Positions 37,945 through 47,031 of a stretch of DNA of 64,000 nucleotides are shown here, in pieces (positions within the stretch are counted from its first letter, which is position 1; each line of letters starts with the position of its first letter). The position numbers and the translations under genes were made by a program. The notes under the pieces were generated by a model. The model was not told the origin of the DNA and searched no databases. It worked only from the letters and a program-made list of their open reading frames with translations. The DNA comes from Chlorobiaceae bacterium (GTDB taxonomy: Bacteria > Bacteroidota > Chlorobiia > Chlorobiales > Chlorobiaceae): NCBI GenBank assembly GCA_013334525.1, contig JAAXXK010000001.1, positions 40,868 to 104,867 of the forward strand, read 5' to 3'.

Positions 37945-40113
37945 TTAATGGTTTTTGAAGCCCGTCATTTTGTCTCTCTTAATACCTGGATTCATAAAAC
38001 ACTTCTGGCTGTCGACTTTCGGGGCAGTATTGTTGACTGGCGAACAACTGCCATCGGGTTCAATCTGCCAGGACTTTACGTTATCATTGAGCTGCAGGTC
38101 AAGATCGGCCTTGACCCGGCGAACCAGTGAGCTGTCGAAGACAGGAAAAAGCGTTTCGACCCTGTCGTCAAGGTTTCGGGGCATGATGTCGGCGCTGCCG
38201 AGATAGAGTTCGGGTTTTCCATTGTTCGCAAAATAATAGACCCTGCTGTGTTCGAGAAAACGCCCTATGATGCTGATGACCCTTATGTTGTCGCTGATTC
38301 CGGCTATTCCGGGTTTAAGGCAGCAGATTCCCCGTACGATAAGGTCGATTTTGATTCCTGCGCATGAAGCCCGGTAAAGCGCTTTAATCGTTTTGGGGTC
38401 GACGAGCGCGTTCATCTTCATGATGATATGGCTGCGGTTGCCCTTTCTGTACAAATCGATTTCACGGTCGATCTTTTCGATGATCCGGTCCCTGGTGTTT
38501 ACCGGTGAGACAAGAAGATGGATGTACCCGGAATATTTTGAGTACCCGGTAAGCGCATTGAAAAGTTCAGTAACCTCATCGGCAAGGTTTTCGTCGTCGG
38601 TGAAAAAGCTGTAATCGGTATAGAGCTTCCCTGTAGCCGGGTTATAGTTTCCTGTGCCGAGATGCAGGTAACGTTTCAATTTGTGCTGTTCACGGCGGAC
38701 GACCAATGTAAGTTTTGCATGGGTCTTGAGTCCGGGGAGACCATAAATCACATGAGCGCCGACATCTTCGAGCGCGCGGGCCCAGACGATATTGTTCTCT
38801 TCGTCGAACCTTGCCTTGAGTTCGACCAGTACGGCAACCTGCTTGCCGAGCTCCGCCGCTTTCATCAGGGCCTTGACGATAGGGGAGTTGCTGCCGACCC
38901 TGTAAAGCGTCTGCTTGATCGATAGTACTTCAGGATCTGAAGCCGCCTTGTTGATAAAATCAACGACCGGCTGGAACGAGTCGTATGGGTGGTAAAATAG
39001 CTGGTCATTTGATCTTATCGCGCTGAAAATATCGGTCGTACGAGCTTCCTGGAATGCATTGAAAGGTATAAAGGGTTCGTCCTTCAGGTCAGGGCGCTCC
39101 ATTTTCAGCAGCTCAATAAGGCAGCTGAGACCGAGCGTTTTATCGATCTCGTAAACGTTTCGTTCGTCGAGTTCGAGGTTGTTGATCAGCAGGTTCTTTA
39201 CAAAAGGCGGCATTTGAGGATTGACGTCAAGCCTTACGACATTTCCGTATCTTCTTGACCGTATACCCTTTTCAATGGTTTTAAGAAGGTCTCCTGCTTC
39301 GTCTTCCTCGATTTCAATATCAGCATCACGGATAACCCTGAACAGGTGGGCCTGGATTATCTTCATTTTCGGGAACAGCTCATCGAGGTTGTTTTCGATA
39401 AGATCTTCTATCCAGAGAAAGCTTGTTGCCGAATCGTTGTTACTGAAACCCTCTATATCATTCAGCTTCAGAAGACGGGGCAGAATGTCAGGAACCTTGA
39501 TGCGGGCAAATTTGAGCGTTCCATTATCAAGGTCTTCAAGTTCAATGGCAAGGTTCAGCGACAGGTTGGACATAAAGGGAAACGGGTGCCCCATGTCGAA
39601 TGCCAACGGAGTGAGAACCGGATAGATCTCTTTGCGGAAATACTCTTTCAATGCCTGACGTCGATTATCCGACAGGGTGGAAAATCGGACGAATTCGATG
39701 CCATTATCCCTTAAAGCCGGTAAAATATCATCATACAGGCAGTCATGTCTCTGTTTCAATTGCGTCAGGACCACTGACCTTATCTGGTCAAGCTGTTCGC
39801 CGGGTGTGTATCCGTCGATGGAGCGTTTCTTTATTCCTGCTTCAACCTGGCTTTCGATACCAGCCACGCGGATCATGAAAAACTCATCGAGGTTGGAGCT
39901 GAATATCGAAATGAATTTTGCCCGTTCGAGCAGTGGATGCACCCCCGGTCGCCTCGCTTCTTCGAGAACCCGCTGGTTGAAGTGCAGCCAGCTCAGTTCC
40001 CTGTTGATGTACAGCGAAGAATCAGAGAAATCGGGTTTATGCCCGTTGCCGTTCACGAAAGTCGGAGATGAGATGAGGCTGGGCAGAAGATTGTCCGGAT
40101 TTTCTGGCTCCAT
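37945..40113 (-). CDS. ppk1: polyphosphate kinase 1
   Basis: 722 residues from the ATG at 40113; the frame stays open to a GTG at 40218. It makes inorganic polyphosphate from ATP, reversibly. All parts of PPK1 are visible: N-terminal [18 protein letters not shown], head domain, [13 protein letters not shown], the phosphohistidine loop [34 protein letters not shown], and the C-terminal [14 protein letters not shown] and [17 protein letters not shown]. No strong ribosome binding site is seen at either start. The neighbouring CHAD operon and pst genes make a coherent phosphate-storage context. Confidence 0.95.
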   Translation of the reverse strand: MEPENPDNLLPSLISSPTFVNGNGHKPDFSDSSLYINRELSWLHFNQRVLEEARRPGVHPLLERAKFISIFSSNLDEFFMIRVAGIESQVEAGIKKRSIDGYTPGEQLDQIRSVVLTQLKQRHDCLYDDILPALRDNGIEFVRFSTLSDNRRQALKEYFRKEIYPVLTPLAFDMGHPFPFMSNLSLNLAIELEDLDNGTLKFARIKVPDILPRLLKLNDIEGFSNNDSATSFLWIEDLIENNLDELFPKMKIIQAHLFRVIRDADIEIEEDEAGDLLKTIEKGIRSRRYGNVVRLDVNPQMPPFVKNLLINNLELDERNVYEIDKTLGLSCLIELLKMERPDLKDEPFIPFNAFQEARTTDIFSAIRSNDQLFYHPYDSFQPVVDFINKAASDPEVLSIKQTLYRVGSNSPIVKALMKAAELGKQVAVLVELKARFDEENNIVWARALEDVGAHVIYGLPGLKTHAKLTLVVRREQHKLKRYLHLGTGNYNPATGKLYTDYSFFTDDENLADEVTELFNALTGYSKYSGYIHLLVSPVNTRDRIIEKIDREIDLYRKGNRSHIIMKMNALVDPKTIKALYRASCAGIKIDLIVRGICCLKPGIAGISDNIRVISIIGRFLEHSRVYYFANNGKPELYLGSADIMPRNLDDRVETLFPVFDSSLVRRVKADLDLQLNDNVKSWQIEPDGSCSPVNNTAPKVDSQKCFMNPGIKRDKMTGFKNH

Positions 40114-40214
40114 GGTGGTGGATGTATACTGAGTATTAGGTGCGGATCTTGTAAAAAGGGGCTTATAGGTAAATCCCTTGTAAATCATCAACAAGTCGCA
40201 GGGAGACACTACAG

Positions 40215-40244
40215 GCACTGATTATCAAATTAGTTAATCAGTGC
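40215..40244. repeat. perfect 10-bp inverted repeat upstream of ppk1
   Basis: GCACTGATTA (40215-40224) and TAATCAGTGC (40235-40244) are perfectly complementary arms around a 10-base AT-rich spacer. No T run follows on either strand, so it does not look like a terminator. A regulator-binding dyad or a 5'-leader hairpin of ppk1 is more likely. Confidence 0.6.
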
Positions 40245-40270
40245 TCATCCGAGTGTTACGAGAGTGTTAA
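40231..40270 (+). promoter_or_regulatory. second Pho-box-like 11-bp repeat array, upstream of ppk1
   Basis: Units TAGTTAA, TGCTCAT, GTGTTAC and GTGTTAA begin at 40231, 40242, 40253 and 40264, exactly 11 bases apart. The last two are nearly identical and the spacing is that of a Pho box. The CTGTCAT-like direction is on the plus strand, opposite to ppk1, which weakens the case. It overlaps the inverted repeat at 40215-40244. Confidence 0.4.
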
Positions 40271-40332
40271 TTCAGGCTTTTGTTGGGGGGGGGAAACGGC
40301 TGAATGCGAAGGTAGGGGGAGTTTGTGAATTG

Positions 40333-41019
40333 TCAGATTTTGTCGACCGGGTCGAGCAGGGCGATGATCTCATCCGGCGATGAAGCCAGTATGGCGGCAC
40401 CTGCGTCAACGAGCTCCTTTTCCGGCCTGAACCCCCAGAGAACGCCGAGCGGATACATGCCCGATGCCGTCGCGGTCTCCATGTCGATGCCGCTGTCGCC
40501 GACATAAAGGATTGATGAGGGTTCCACGCCGAGGATCCCGGCCAGAAGGAGTGCGCCCTGTGGATCGGGTTTGTGGGCATATCCCTCCCTGTAACCCATT
40601 ACAGCGTCGAAACGCCATGGAGAGAGCAGTTCGTCAGCGCAAAGCTGGGTGAAGCGATCCGGTTTGTTGGAAAGGATCGCTTTCTTCAGGCCCAACTTGT
40701 CGATGGTGTCAAGCAGTTGGCCGATGCCTTCATACGGACGTGAATTTTCCTTCCAGTGTATTGAGTAGGATTCCTGCATCTCCTTCATAAGCGGCTCAAC
40801 AATAGCATCACCACGGTACTGTTCAGGTAGTGAGCTCTGGACAAGCGCTTTCATGCCGAAGCCCACCAGCATGCGGCACTGGTCAAGCGAATGGGTCGGG
40901 TAGCCGTGTTTTTCGAGAATCGAGTTCAGGCTGATGGCAAGATCTTCGAGTGTGTCAAGCAGGGTGCCGTCCAGGTCGAACAATACTGCCTTGAACGGGC
41001 CGGGGAATTTATGGGTCAT
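40333..41019 (-). CDS. HAD-superfamily phosphatase (phosphoglycolate phosphatase-like)
   Basis: 228 residues. The HAD motifs are complete: FDLDGTLLDT (nucleophile Asp), ILSNKP, the Lys in YAHKPDP, and YVGDSGIDMETA. The helical cap lies between the first two. Closest in appearance to Gph-type enzymes that dephosphorylate 2-phosphoglycolate, but the substrate is not fixed by sequence. It starts five bases after the methyltransferase stop and is likely co-transcribed with it; ppk1 follows downstream on the same strand. Confidence 0.9.
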   Translation of the reverse strand: MTHKFPGPFKAVLFDLDGTLLDTLEDLAISLNSILEKHGYPTHSLDQCRMLVGFGMKALVQSSLPEQYRGDAIVEPLMKEMQESYSIHWKENSRPYEGIGQLLDTIDKLGLKKAILSNKPDRFTQLCADELLSPWRFDAVMGYREGYAHKPDPQGALLLAGILGVEPSSILYVGDSGIDMETATASGMYPLGVLWGFRPEKELVDAGAAILASSPDEIIALLDPVDKI

Positions 41020-41024
41020 GGAAC

Positions 41025-41684
41025 TCAGGGTAATGATTTTACTGCGGTAACAAGGAAAACCGGATATGATGCAAGCCGGCCTTCGCGATTCTTTTTTTCA
41101 ATAATATGTGCGGTCATGAACGAGACATGGGCGAATCCCGCGGATTCGATAGTTGTTTCCAGTCTCATTCTGTCGAAACCGTGGTGTACCTTTTCTGTTT
41201 CATCGTCATGAAAAAATCCATCTTCAGCGTCAAGGTCTGCGATGGACAATGTGCCGCCAGGCGACATCACACCATAGATCTGCCGCAGGAACCCTGGGGT
41301 ATCGGAAATATGGTGCAGTGTCATGCTACTGCATACGAAATCAAACCCTTCCCCAATTTCCGGCACAGCTTCCGGTCGGCTGATATCAATAAGTACAGGT
41401 TTGATATTTGGGATGGCTTCTGCCGCAATCTTTTCATTCAGCACCATCAGCATTTGACTGGAGCTGTCTGCTGCTGTCAGTGATGAACAATGGGGCGCAA
41501 TTCGTCTGGTCACAAGACCGGTGCCGCAACCGAATTCGAGTGCGTTTTGCGGTTTTGTGACCGGCAGATGGGCAATCATGGCTCTTGATACGGCATCTGC
41601 AAGCGCAGCACGGAGAAGATTTGAATCCCAGCCGGCAGCTTTATTGTCGAAACGTTCCGTATTGATCCAGGGATTGTCGGTCAT
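41025..41684 (-). CDS. class I SAM-dependent methyltransferase
   Basis: 219 residues from the ATG at 41684. The SAM-binding motif I is ALEFGCGTGLVTRRIAPHC, followed by SLTAADSSSQML, the post-motif region DFVCSSMTLHHISDTPGFLR, and SPGGTLSIADLDAEDG. This pattern fits methyltransferases acting on small molecules or lipids (UbiE/Methyltransf_11 type); the acceptor is unknown. A longer frame reaches 41771 but begins with a hydrophobic stretch of no family likeness. Confidence 0.88.
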   Translation of the reverse strand: MTDNPWINTERFDNKAAGWDSNLLRAALADAVSRAMIAHLPVTKPQNALEFGCGTGLVTRRIAPHCSSLTAADSSSQMLMVLNEKIAAEAIPNIKPVLIDISRPEAVPEIGEGFDFVCSSMTLHHISDTPGFLRQIYGVMSPGGTLSIADLDAEDGFFHDDETEKVHHGFDRMRLETTIESAGFAHVSFMTAHIIEKKNREGRLASYPVFLVTAVKSLP

Positions 41685-41921
41685 ACGGAAAGATTTAACG
41701 TAGATGAAGAAAATTGCTGAAACGAATATAAACAGTTGTTCTATCACACTGTGATTCAATATACACTTCATTCAGAAACAGTGAAAATGCAGAAAGATTA
41801 TGGGTGATTGATTATGAAAGAAGGTCATTCCGGCGAGAGAGGTATTGCGAGTTCAGCACAACAGACTTTGCAGAGATGTTGCAGTAGCTCAATGAACGGT
41901 CAACAATGGCCGGTTTAAATT

Positions 41922-42791
41922 ATGCTTGAAAAGAAAAATCGGGGATTGTTCTGTTTCATCCACTTTAATTCAGGTGCCATGAGCCGAGTCATCGATTACC
42001 TGTTCAGGCCGCTACCATTCCTCTCGGTTGGAAAAGCCCTCCTCCTCAGGACGCTCATGTTGCCGAATCTCCTGTTTACCAGTGTCGAAGGTGAGGAAAA
42101 CCTGGAGATGGCGGCCTTATCGCCATGCATATATGCGTTTAACCACAACAATGTCTTTGAGTCATTGTTTGTCCCGGTTTTACTCATCTATCTCCTCGGA
42201 GGCCGGAAGGTGAGTTTTGTCATCGACTGGATGTTCGGTCGCTTGCCCCTGATCGGATGGCTCCTCAACCAGGTTGAGCCGGTATATGTATATCACAAAC
42301 GATCAATATTGCCGTTTATCGAAAGGAGTCGCCCCAAAGAGCGATTCCTTAGCAGCATGGATCGGTGCATCGACAAGCTTGCGTCCGGCACAAGCATCGG
42401 CATTTTCCCTGAAGGCACCAGAAACGGTGATCCATGCCAGCTACTTAAGGCTAAGGCTGGAATCGGATATATCGCGCTCATTTCAGGGGCGCAAGTTCTC
42501 CCGGTCGGTATAGAATTCACCACATCTTCAAGGCGGAAGAGGGTTCCGGTTGTTGGTCGGATGGTTCTGAGGTTCGGCCATCCAATGTGTTTTACAGGAT
42601 TATCGGAAACGTATCGGAACGCCTCAGCCAATTGCAATAAAGACGAGAAGCGAATTATAGCCGACAAGGTCACCGATGAAGTGATGCTGGCCATAGCAGA
42701 GCTGTGCGGCAAGATCTATAAGGACAGGAGGAGTTATCGAAAGGAGTTTTTGCAGGACAATCAATCAACGGAGGCCATATGTCTGTTATAA
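41922..42791 (+). CDS. PlsC-family acyltransferase (OlsA-like candidate)
   Basis: 289 residues, or 270 from the alternative ATG at 41979 (MSRVIDYLFRPLPF). Acyltransferase block I appears as FNHNNVFES (His present, the usual Asp of HX4D replaced by Glu), block III as IGIFPEGTRNGDP. These transfer an acyl chain to a hydroxyl on a lysolipid. The downstream GNAT gene overlaps its last 13 bases. This O-acyltransferase/N-acyltransferase pairing is the arrangement of ornithine-lipid genes olsA/olsB; an aminolipid role is inference. Confidence 0.87.
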   Translation: MLEKKNRGLFCFIHFNSGAMSRVIDYLFRPLPFLSVGKALLLRTLMLPNLLFTSVEGEENLEMAALSPCIYAFNHNNVFESLFVPVLLIYLLGGRKVSFVIDWMFGRLPLIGWLLNQVEPVYVYHKRSILPFIERSRPKERFLSSMDRCIDKLASGTSIGIFPEGTRNGDPCQLLKAKAGIGYIALISGAQVLPVGIEFTTSSRRKRVPVVGRMVLRFGHPMCFTGLSETYRNASANCNKDEKRIIADKVTDEVMLAIAELCGKIYKDRRSYRKEFLQDNQSTEAICLL

Positions 42792-43438
42792 GCGTTTCCA
42801 AGGTGCTTTCAGGCAAAGACCGGCTTGATGCCATCGGTGTGATCGAAGCTGTTTTCGTTAAGGAAAAGCAGTGGATTGCTTCAGTGCATGATCAGATACC
42901 CGAGAAGCTTGACTCGAACGGTGAATACTCATGGTTTATCGCAAGGGCAGGTGGTATTCCGGCTGGTGTGATGCGCCTTCATTATGAGCCTCAGATCGAA
43001 CTGCCCGAATCCTGTCATGTTCAGCTTGCCCCGGGTATCAATCTCGAAAATCTCAGGTTGGAAGGCAGATATGTCGAGATAGGGAGGTTCATGATACTTC
43101 CCGAATTCCGTCGACAGTATCTGGTCGCCTTGAGGCTTATGCGTGCGGCTACAATGGAGGTGGTCGAGCGAGACTATACCCACTTTATCACAGATGTATT
43201 TGACGGTGAGGAGCACTCCCCGCTCAATTTCCATACAAGGGTGCTTGGTTTCGAAATCATCGGCAGCCACCTGTTTGGAGAGCTCAACTGCAGCTCGACC
43301 CGGATCATACTGACGCTCGACATCCTGAAGCTCTACAACAGGGTAAAGGACAGTCGAAGCAGGATCTATCAGGAGCTGACGGGTGGGCTTCGAGGAGTTT
43401 TTGAACGTAACCGTGCAGCCTTCAGGGCTCAAACATGA
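42779..43438 (+). CDS. GNAT-like N-acyltransferase (OlsB/FeeM-like candidate)
   Basis: 219 residues. The core (YSWFIARAGGIPAGVMRLHY, YVEIGRFMILPEFRRQYLVA, FHTRVLGFEIIG) has the layout of long-chain N-acyl amino acid synthases and OlsB-type enzymes, GNAT-fold proteins that attach an acyl group from acyl-ACP to an amino acid. The ATG at 42779 sits after a good GGAGG and overlaps the PlsC-family gene by 13 bases, so the two are coupled. The amino acid substrate cannot be read from sequence. Confidence 0.78.
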   Translation: MSVISVSKVLSGKDRLDAIGVIEAVFVKEKQWIASVHDQIPEKLDSNGEYSWFIARAGGIPAGVMRLHYEPQIELPESCHVQLAPGINLENLRLEGRYVEIGRFMILPEFRRQYLVALRLMRAATMEVVERDYTHFITDVFDGEEHSPLNFHTRVLGFEIIGSHLFGELNCSSTRIILTLDILKLYNRVKDSRSRIYQELTGGLRGVFERNRAAFRAQT

Positions 43439-43517
43439 GCGATGGATTCCGTCGATGGGTTCTTCACGGGATGTGGGATGTGTTGTTTTAATGACTGATC
43501 GACAAGTCTCTGTTTTG

Positions 43518-43556
43518 TTTGCAATCTCTTAACAAGCCCTCCATGATTCCTCAACA
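43518..43556 (+). promoter_or_regulatory. Pho-box-like array upstream of the porin gene
   Basis: TTTGCA (43518), TTAACA (43529), TCCATG (43540, poor) and TCAACA (43551) occur at exact 11-base steps, with another TCAACG at 43574. TTAACA-type units with 11-bp period are the form of the PhoP box in Bacillus and resemble the reverse complement of the repeats at 37814-37853. The array is 100-138 bases upstream of a porin that precedes pstS. Moderate support only. Confidence 0.4.
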
Positions 43557-43655
43557 CATGGGGTAGTAGATTCTCAACGAGAAGGGATGACTGTGAGGTC
43601 TTCCATGTTCATGAGGTGTCAACACAACACAGCACAACGTAAACCAACCTTAATT

Positions 43656-44831
43656 ATGAAAAAAGCTTTGCTTTTCGTCGCACTGGCTACAGTGATGGGC
43701 TTTAAATCGGCTGAAGCCATCGATCTGACCCCTACAGGCGATGTCCGTTTCCGATATGAATCACTCCAGAACAAGTACACCGGCAGTACCGGAAATTTTT
43801 CAAACGACCGCTGGCGTACAAGGGTTCGCGCCGGTCTGGGTGCATGGATAAACGAAGAGTTGTCCGCCGGTGTCACGTTTTCGACCGATTCTGATGCATT
43901 GTCCGACAGTTACAAGGGCTCAACGTCCCGTAACCAGTCTTATGGCAATTACTTTACACCAAAAGCTGTTTTCCTGAGCGAAGCATATGTTGATTACCAT
44001 CCGATGAACTTCGGCCTGGATGGCAAATTGAACCTTCTGCTTGGTAAGCGTGACGTCGCCAGGACGCTCATTGTGAACAACGATTTGCTGTATGATGGAG
44101 ACATATCGCTGGAAGGAGCGACACTTCAGTACGGAAAGGCAGCCGATGGAAAGGAAAAGGATGGCCTGGTATTCATCGCCGGTTACTACTTTTTGGACCA
44201 GATATCAACAGCTGTCGGCCTTGCCGGGTCAAATGATCATGCAAAGGAAAACGACCCATACCTGACTGTTTTTCAGCTCGCCTACAAGGGCAGTATCGGT
44301 GACTCTCCTTACCTTATCGGCATAGGTGATAATAATTTCCAGAACCTGAGGAATGCCGGAAGCTCTGGTGCTGCCGATACCAACAACGTCAAGGTCGCTG
44401 ACCGTAACGTAGTGGAGTTGTTCGGTAATTTCGGAGGTCAGCTCACCGAGACGCTGCCCTGGAAGGTTTATGGCCAGTATGCGTTTAATACAGATTCTCA
44501 TACCGATAATGCCGCCATCGATAACAAAAAGAGAAAGGCATGGTTGGCAGGCGTAACCTTCGGTGACGCCAAACAGCCGGGGCAGTGGGCTGTTGACTTC
44601 AATTACAACCGGACCGAGAGAGACTCTGTGTTTCCGTTCTTTACCGACTCAGACAGGAAAGTCGGCAATTATAACTCAAACACCATGGGTTGGGAAGTTG
44701 GTGCAACGTATCATCTTGTCCAGAACATGACTGTTGGTCTTAAATACTACAACTATCGCCAGATCGTCGGTGTCGAAGTCGGCGACCCAAGGCTTCATAC
44801 CCTTCAGGGTGATGTGGTTGTGAAATTCTGA
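43656..44831 (+). CDS. outer-membrane porin, probably for phosphate or other anions
   Basis: 391 residues from the ATG at 43656 (MKKALLFVALATVMGFKSAEA signal peptide). The mature part starts IDLTPTGDVRFRYESLQNKY and consists of alternating beta strands (WRTRVRAGLGAWINEELSAG, LNLLLGKRDVARTLIVNND) ending in a C-terminal aromatic residue (VVVKF), the usual outer-membrane barrel signature. It resembles putative-porin families of Bacteroidota/Chlorobiota. Its place just before pstS, with a Pho-box-like array upstream, suggests passage of phosphate under starvation; selectivity is inferred. Confidence 0.85.
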   Translation: MKKALLFVALATVMGFKSAEAIDLTPTGDVRFRYESLQNKYTGSTGNFSNDRWRTRVRAGLGAWINEELSAGVTFSTDSDALSDSYKGSTSRNQSYGNYFTPKAVFLSEAYVDYHPMNFGLDGKLNLLLGKRDVARTLIVNNDLLYDGDISLEGATLQYGKAADGKEKDGLVFIAGYYFLDQISTAVGLAGSNDHAKENDPYLTVFQLAYKGSIGDSPYLIGIGDNNFQNLRNAGSSGAADTNNVKVADRNVVELFGNFGGQLTETLPWKVYGQYAFNTDSHTDNAAIDNKKRKAWLAGVTFGDAKQPGQWAVDFNYNRTERDSVFPFFTDSDRKVGNYNSNTMGWEVGATYHLVQNMTVGLKYYNYRQIVGVEVGDPRLHTLQGDVVVKF

Positions 44832-44909
44832 TTGTATGTGTGCTTGTTCTTTGAGTGTGTGTTCTTTCTCCGTTGGGTGAGTAAGTGGTGTGCTCAACCG
44901 GATTGCTGC

Positions 44910-44943
44910 CAGGCCGTTCAGCATGGGCGGGGCGGCCTGTTTA
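44910..44943 (+). terminator. weak hairpin after the porin gene
   Basis: CAGGCCG (44910-44916) pairs with CGGCCTG (44933-44939) around a GC-rich loop, followed by TTTATT. The short stem and broken T run make it a weak or partial terminator, so some read-through into pstS is possible. Confidence 0.4.
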
Positions 44944-45014
44944 TTGATATTTGGCAGACAATGAACAAGTATTAAGACAAATTTTTATTGAGAAATCAAA
45001 CAAGGAAAATGATC

Positions 45015-45836
45015 ATGAAACTATTCGGGAAAATTCTTTTCAGTGCGGCAATGTTTGGTTGCCTGGCTTCGGGCAACGTCATGGCTGCAGGCAACAAGCT
45101 CGTACTTGACGGCTCTACGACTGTCGGACCGATCGCAAAGGCTTTCGCGTCGCATTTCACCAAGGATACCGGTGTGCAGGTTACTGTCAGTGAGTCCGGT
45201 TCCGGCAACGGTGCCAAGAGCCTTATCAACAAGACTTGCGACATCGCAGATATGTCCCGTCCCATGAAAGACAATGAACTTGAAGCAGCCAGGAGCAAAG
45301 GTGTAAATCCTGTCGAGCATGTGGTAGCCCTCGACGGCCTTGCCATGGTCGTTCACCCATCCAATCGCGTCAACGCCCTTTCGAAGTCTCAGATCCGCGG
45401 AATCTACATGGGGAAATATACCAACTGGAGCCAGCTCGGCGGTCCCAATGCCCCGATCATCATGATCCAGCGCGAATCCAACAGCGGTACCCAGGACTCA
45501 TTCAAGGAGCTGGTCATGGGTAAGGATAACCCGATTTCAAAGAGAACCGAGACCCAGGCAAGCAACGGCGCCATCAAGAGCCGTGTTGCATCGACCCCGT
45601 CTGCTATCGGTTTTATCGGCCTTGGCTTCGTGGACAATTCGGTGAAGGCGCTGCTGGTCGAAGGAGTGGAGCCGGATGCAAAAACGGTCAAGAACAGCAC
45701 CTATCCGTTGCATCGCCCGCTGTTCATGTACACCAATGGTCAGGCTACAGGTATTGTCAAGCAGTTCATCGATCTTCCGAAAACAGCTGAAGGCAAAAAA
45801 ATCATCAGCGAGATCGGTTTCGTAAATTACTACTGA
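45015..45836 (+). CDS. pstS: phosphate ABC transporter substrate-binding protein (copy 1)
   Basis: 273 residues from the ATG at 45015, with AAGGA about nine bases upstream and a signal peptide MKLFGKILFSAAMFGCLASG...MAAG. PstS family motifs that contact phosphate are present: DGSTTVGPIAKAFA, SESGSGNGAKSLINKTCDIA, and QRESNSGTQDSFKELV. It binds phosphate in the periplasm and delivers it to PstCA. A second copy follows after a strong terminator, so the two are probably expressed at different levels. Confidence 0.95.
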   Translation: MKLFGKILFSAAMFGCLASGNVMAAGNKLVLDGSTTVGPIAKAFASHFTKDTGVQVTVSESGSGNGAKSLINKTCDIADMSRPMKDNELEAARSKGVNPVEHVVALDGLAMVVHPSNRVNALSKSQIRGIYMGKYTNWSQLGGPNAPIIMIQRESNSGTQDSFKELVMGKDNPISKRTETQASNGAIKSRVASTPSAIGFIGLGFVDNSVKALLVEGVEPDAKTVKNSTYPLHRPLFMYTNGQATGIVKQFIDLPKTAEGKKIISEIGFVNYY

Positions 45837-45857
45837 GGGTTATTCGGAAACGTAAGC

Positions 45858-45891
45858 AAAAGCCTGCGGACAAACTGTCCTGCAGGCTTTT
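45858..45891 (+). terminator. rho-independent terminator between the two pstS genes
   Basis: AAAAGCCTGCGGAC and GTCC-T-GCAGGCTTTT form a 14-bp stem with one bulged T and a five-base loop (AAACT), followed by TGTATTTAT. It ends the pstS copy 1 transcript 22 bases after the stop codon. The A-rich 5' side makes it potentially bidirectional. Confidence 0.85.
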
Positions 45892-45999
45892 GTATTTATC
45901 CGGTTCCTGCTGCTTTGCCCTGGCCGATTCCATACTTTTAAAATCGGCTCCCCATCGTTAACTTTCGACACGAAAATCAAACAACCAGAAGAGGTGAAC

Positions 46000-46821
46000 A
46001 TGAAGAAATATTGGGGCAAAGCGCTTTCAACAATTGCACTGATCTCACTAGTATCGGTAGGGCCTGCGGAAGCCAAAGATGGCATCTCGCTTGATGGCTC
46101 AACCACGGTAGGGCCTATTGCGAAATCTTTTGCAGCATACTTTACAAAGAAATACAAGGTTCAGGTGACCGTCAGCGAATCAGGCAGCGGCAATGGCGCA
46201 AAAAGCCTGATCAATAAAACCTGCGACATAGCGAGCATGTCGCGTTCGATGAAACCGCAGGAAGTTACGGCGGCAAAATCGAACGGCGTCAATCCGGTGA
46301 CCACGGTTGTGGCACTTGACGGCCTGGCAATCGTTGTGCATCCCTCGAATCCTGTCCGTGCTCTAAGCAAGGTACAGCTTGCCGATATATACAAAGGCAA
46401 GGTAACCAACTGGAGCCAGGTCGGTGGACCGAATGGCCAGATCGTCGTCATTCAGAGAGAGTCGAACAGTGGCACCCAGGAGTCCTTCAAGGAACTGGTC
46501 GTCGGCAAGGAGACTCCCGTTACCAGAAATGCCGAGACCCAGGCAAGCAATGGTGCCGTGAAAAACAGGGTATCGCTGACCCGTGGCGCGATTGGTTTCA
46601 TTGGCCTGGGTTTTGCCGATTCGTCAGTCAAGAAAATTGCAGTCAACAATATCCTGCCGACTTCAGCAACCGTAAAAAACGGTACCTATCCTTTATCAAG
46701 GCCACTATTCTTTGTTACAAACGGGCAGCCTACCGGAGTCGTCAAGCAGTTTGTCGATCTCCCGAAAACCCCGGATGGTAAACTTATAATCAAGGAACTG
46801 GGTTTTGTGGGTAAGTATTGA
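46000..46821 (+). CDS. pstS: phosphate ABC transporter substrate-binding protein (copy 2)
   Basis: 273 residues from the ATG at 46000, just after AGAAGAGG; a GTG two codons earlier is less likely. The signal peptide runs to PAEAKDG. It is a clear paralogue of copy 1 across its length (DGSTTVGPIAKSFAAYFTKK, SESGSGNGAKSLINKTCDIA, QRESNSGTQESFKELV) with differences mainly in the C-terminal lobe. The following 210 bases before pstC contain no obvious terminator. Confidence 0.95.
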   Translation: MKKYWGKALSTIALISLVSVGPAEAKDGISLDGSTTVGPIAKSFAAYFTKKYKVQVTVSESGSGNGAKSLINKTCDIASMSRSMKPQEVTAAKSNGVNPVTTVVALDGLAIVVHPSNPVRALSKVQLADIYKGKVTNWSQVGGPNGQIVVIQRESNSGTQESFKELVVGKETPVTRNAETQASNGAVKNRVSLTRGAIGFIGLGFADSSVKKIAVNNILPTSATVKNGTYPLSRPLFFVTNGQPTGVVKQFVDLPKTPDGKLIIKELGFVGKY

Positions 46822-47031
46822 ACATAGATTTTCATGCTTCTGCCATGCAATGCAGCTTGTGTGATCCATTCATACGGCATCCTTTACAGTAAGGTCTTAT
46901 TGGGCTGATGTTCCAGAATTGTAACAATAGCACCATTGTTTTCTTGACACAAAGCGCATAGATTAGTCGCGTAATTGAATATGCCTGAAAAAGAGTTAGC
47001 GATTATCAAGGTCACAACCTGCTAAACAGCA

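Noticed and set aside
46944-46972. TTGACA as a -35 box for pstC
   Set aside because: No acceptable -10 hexamer is found 16-18 bases downstream.
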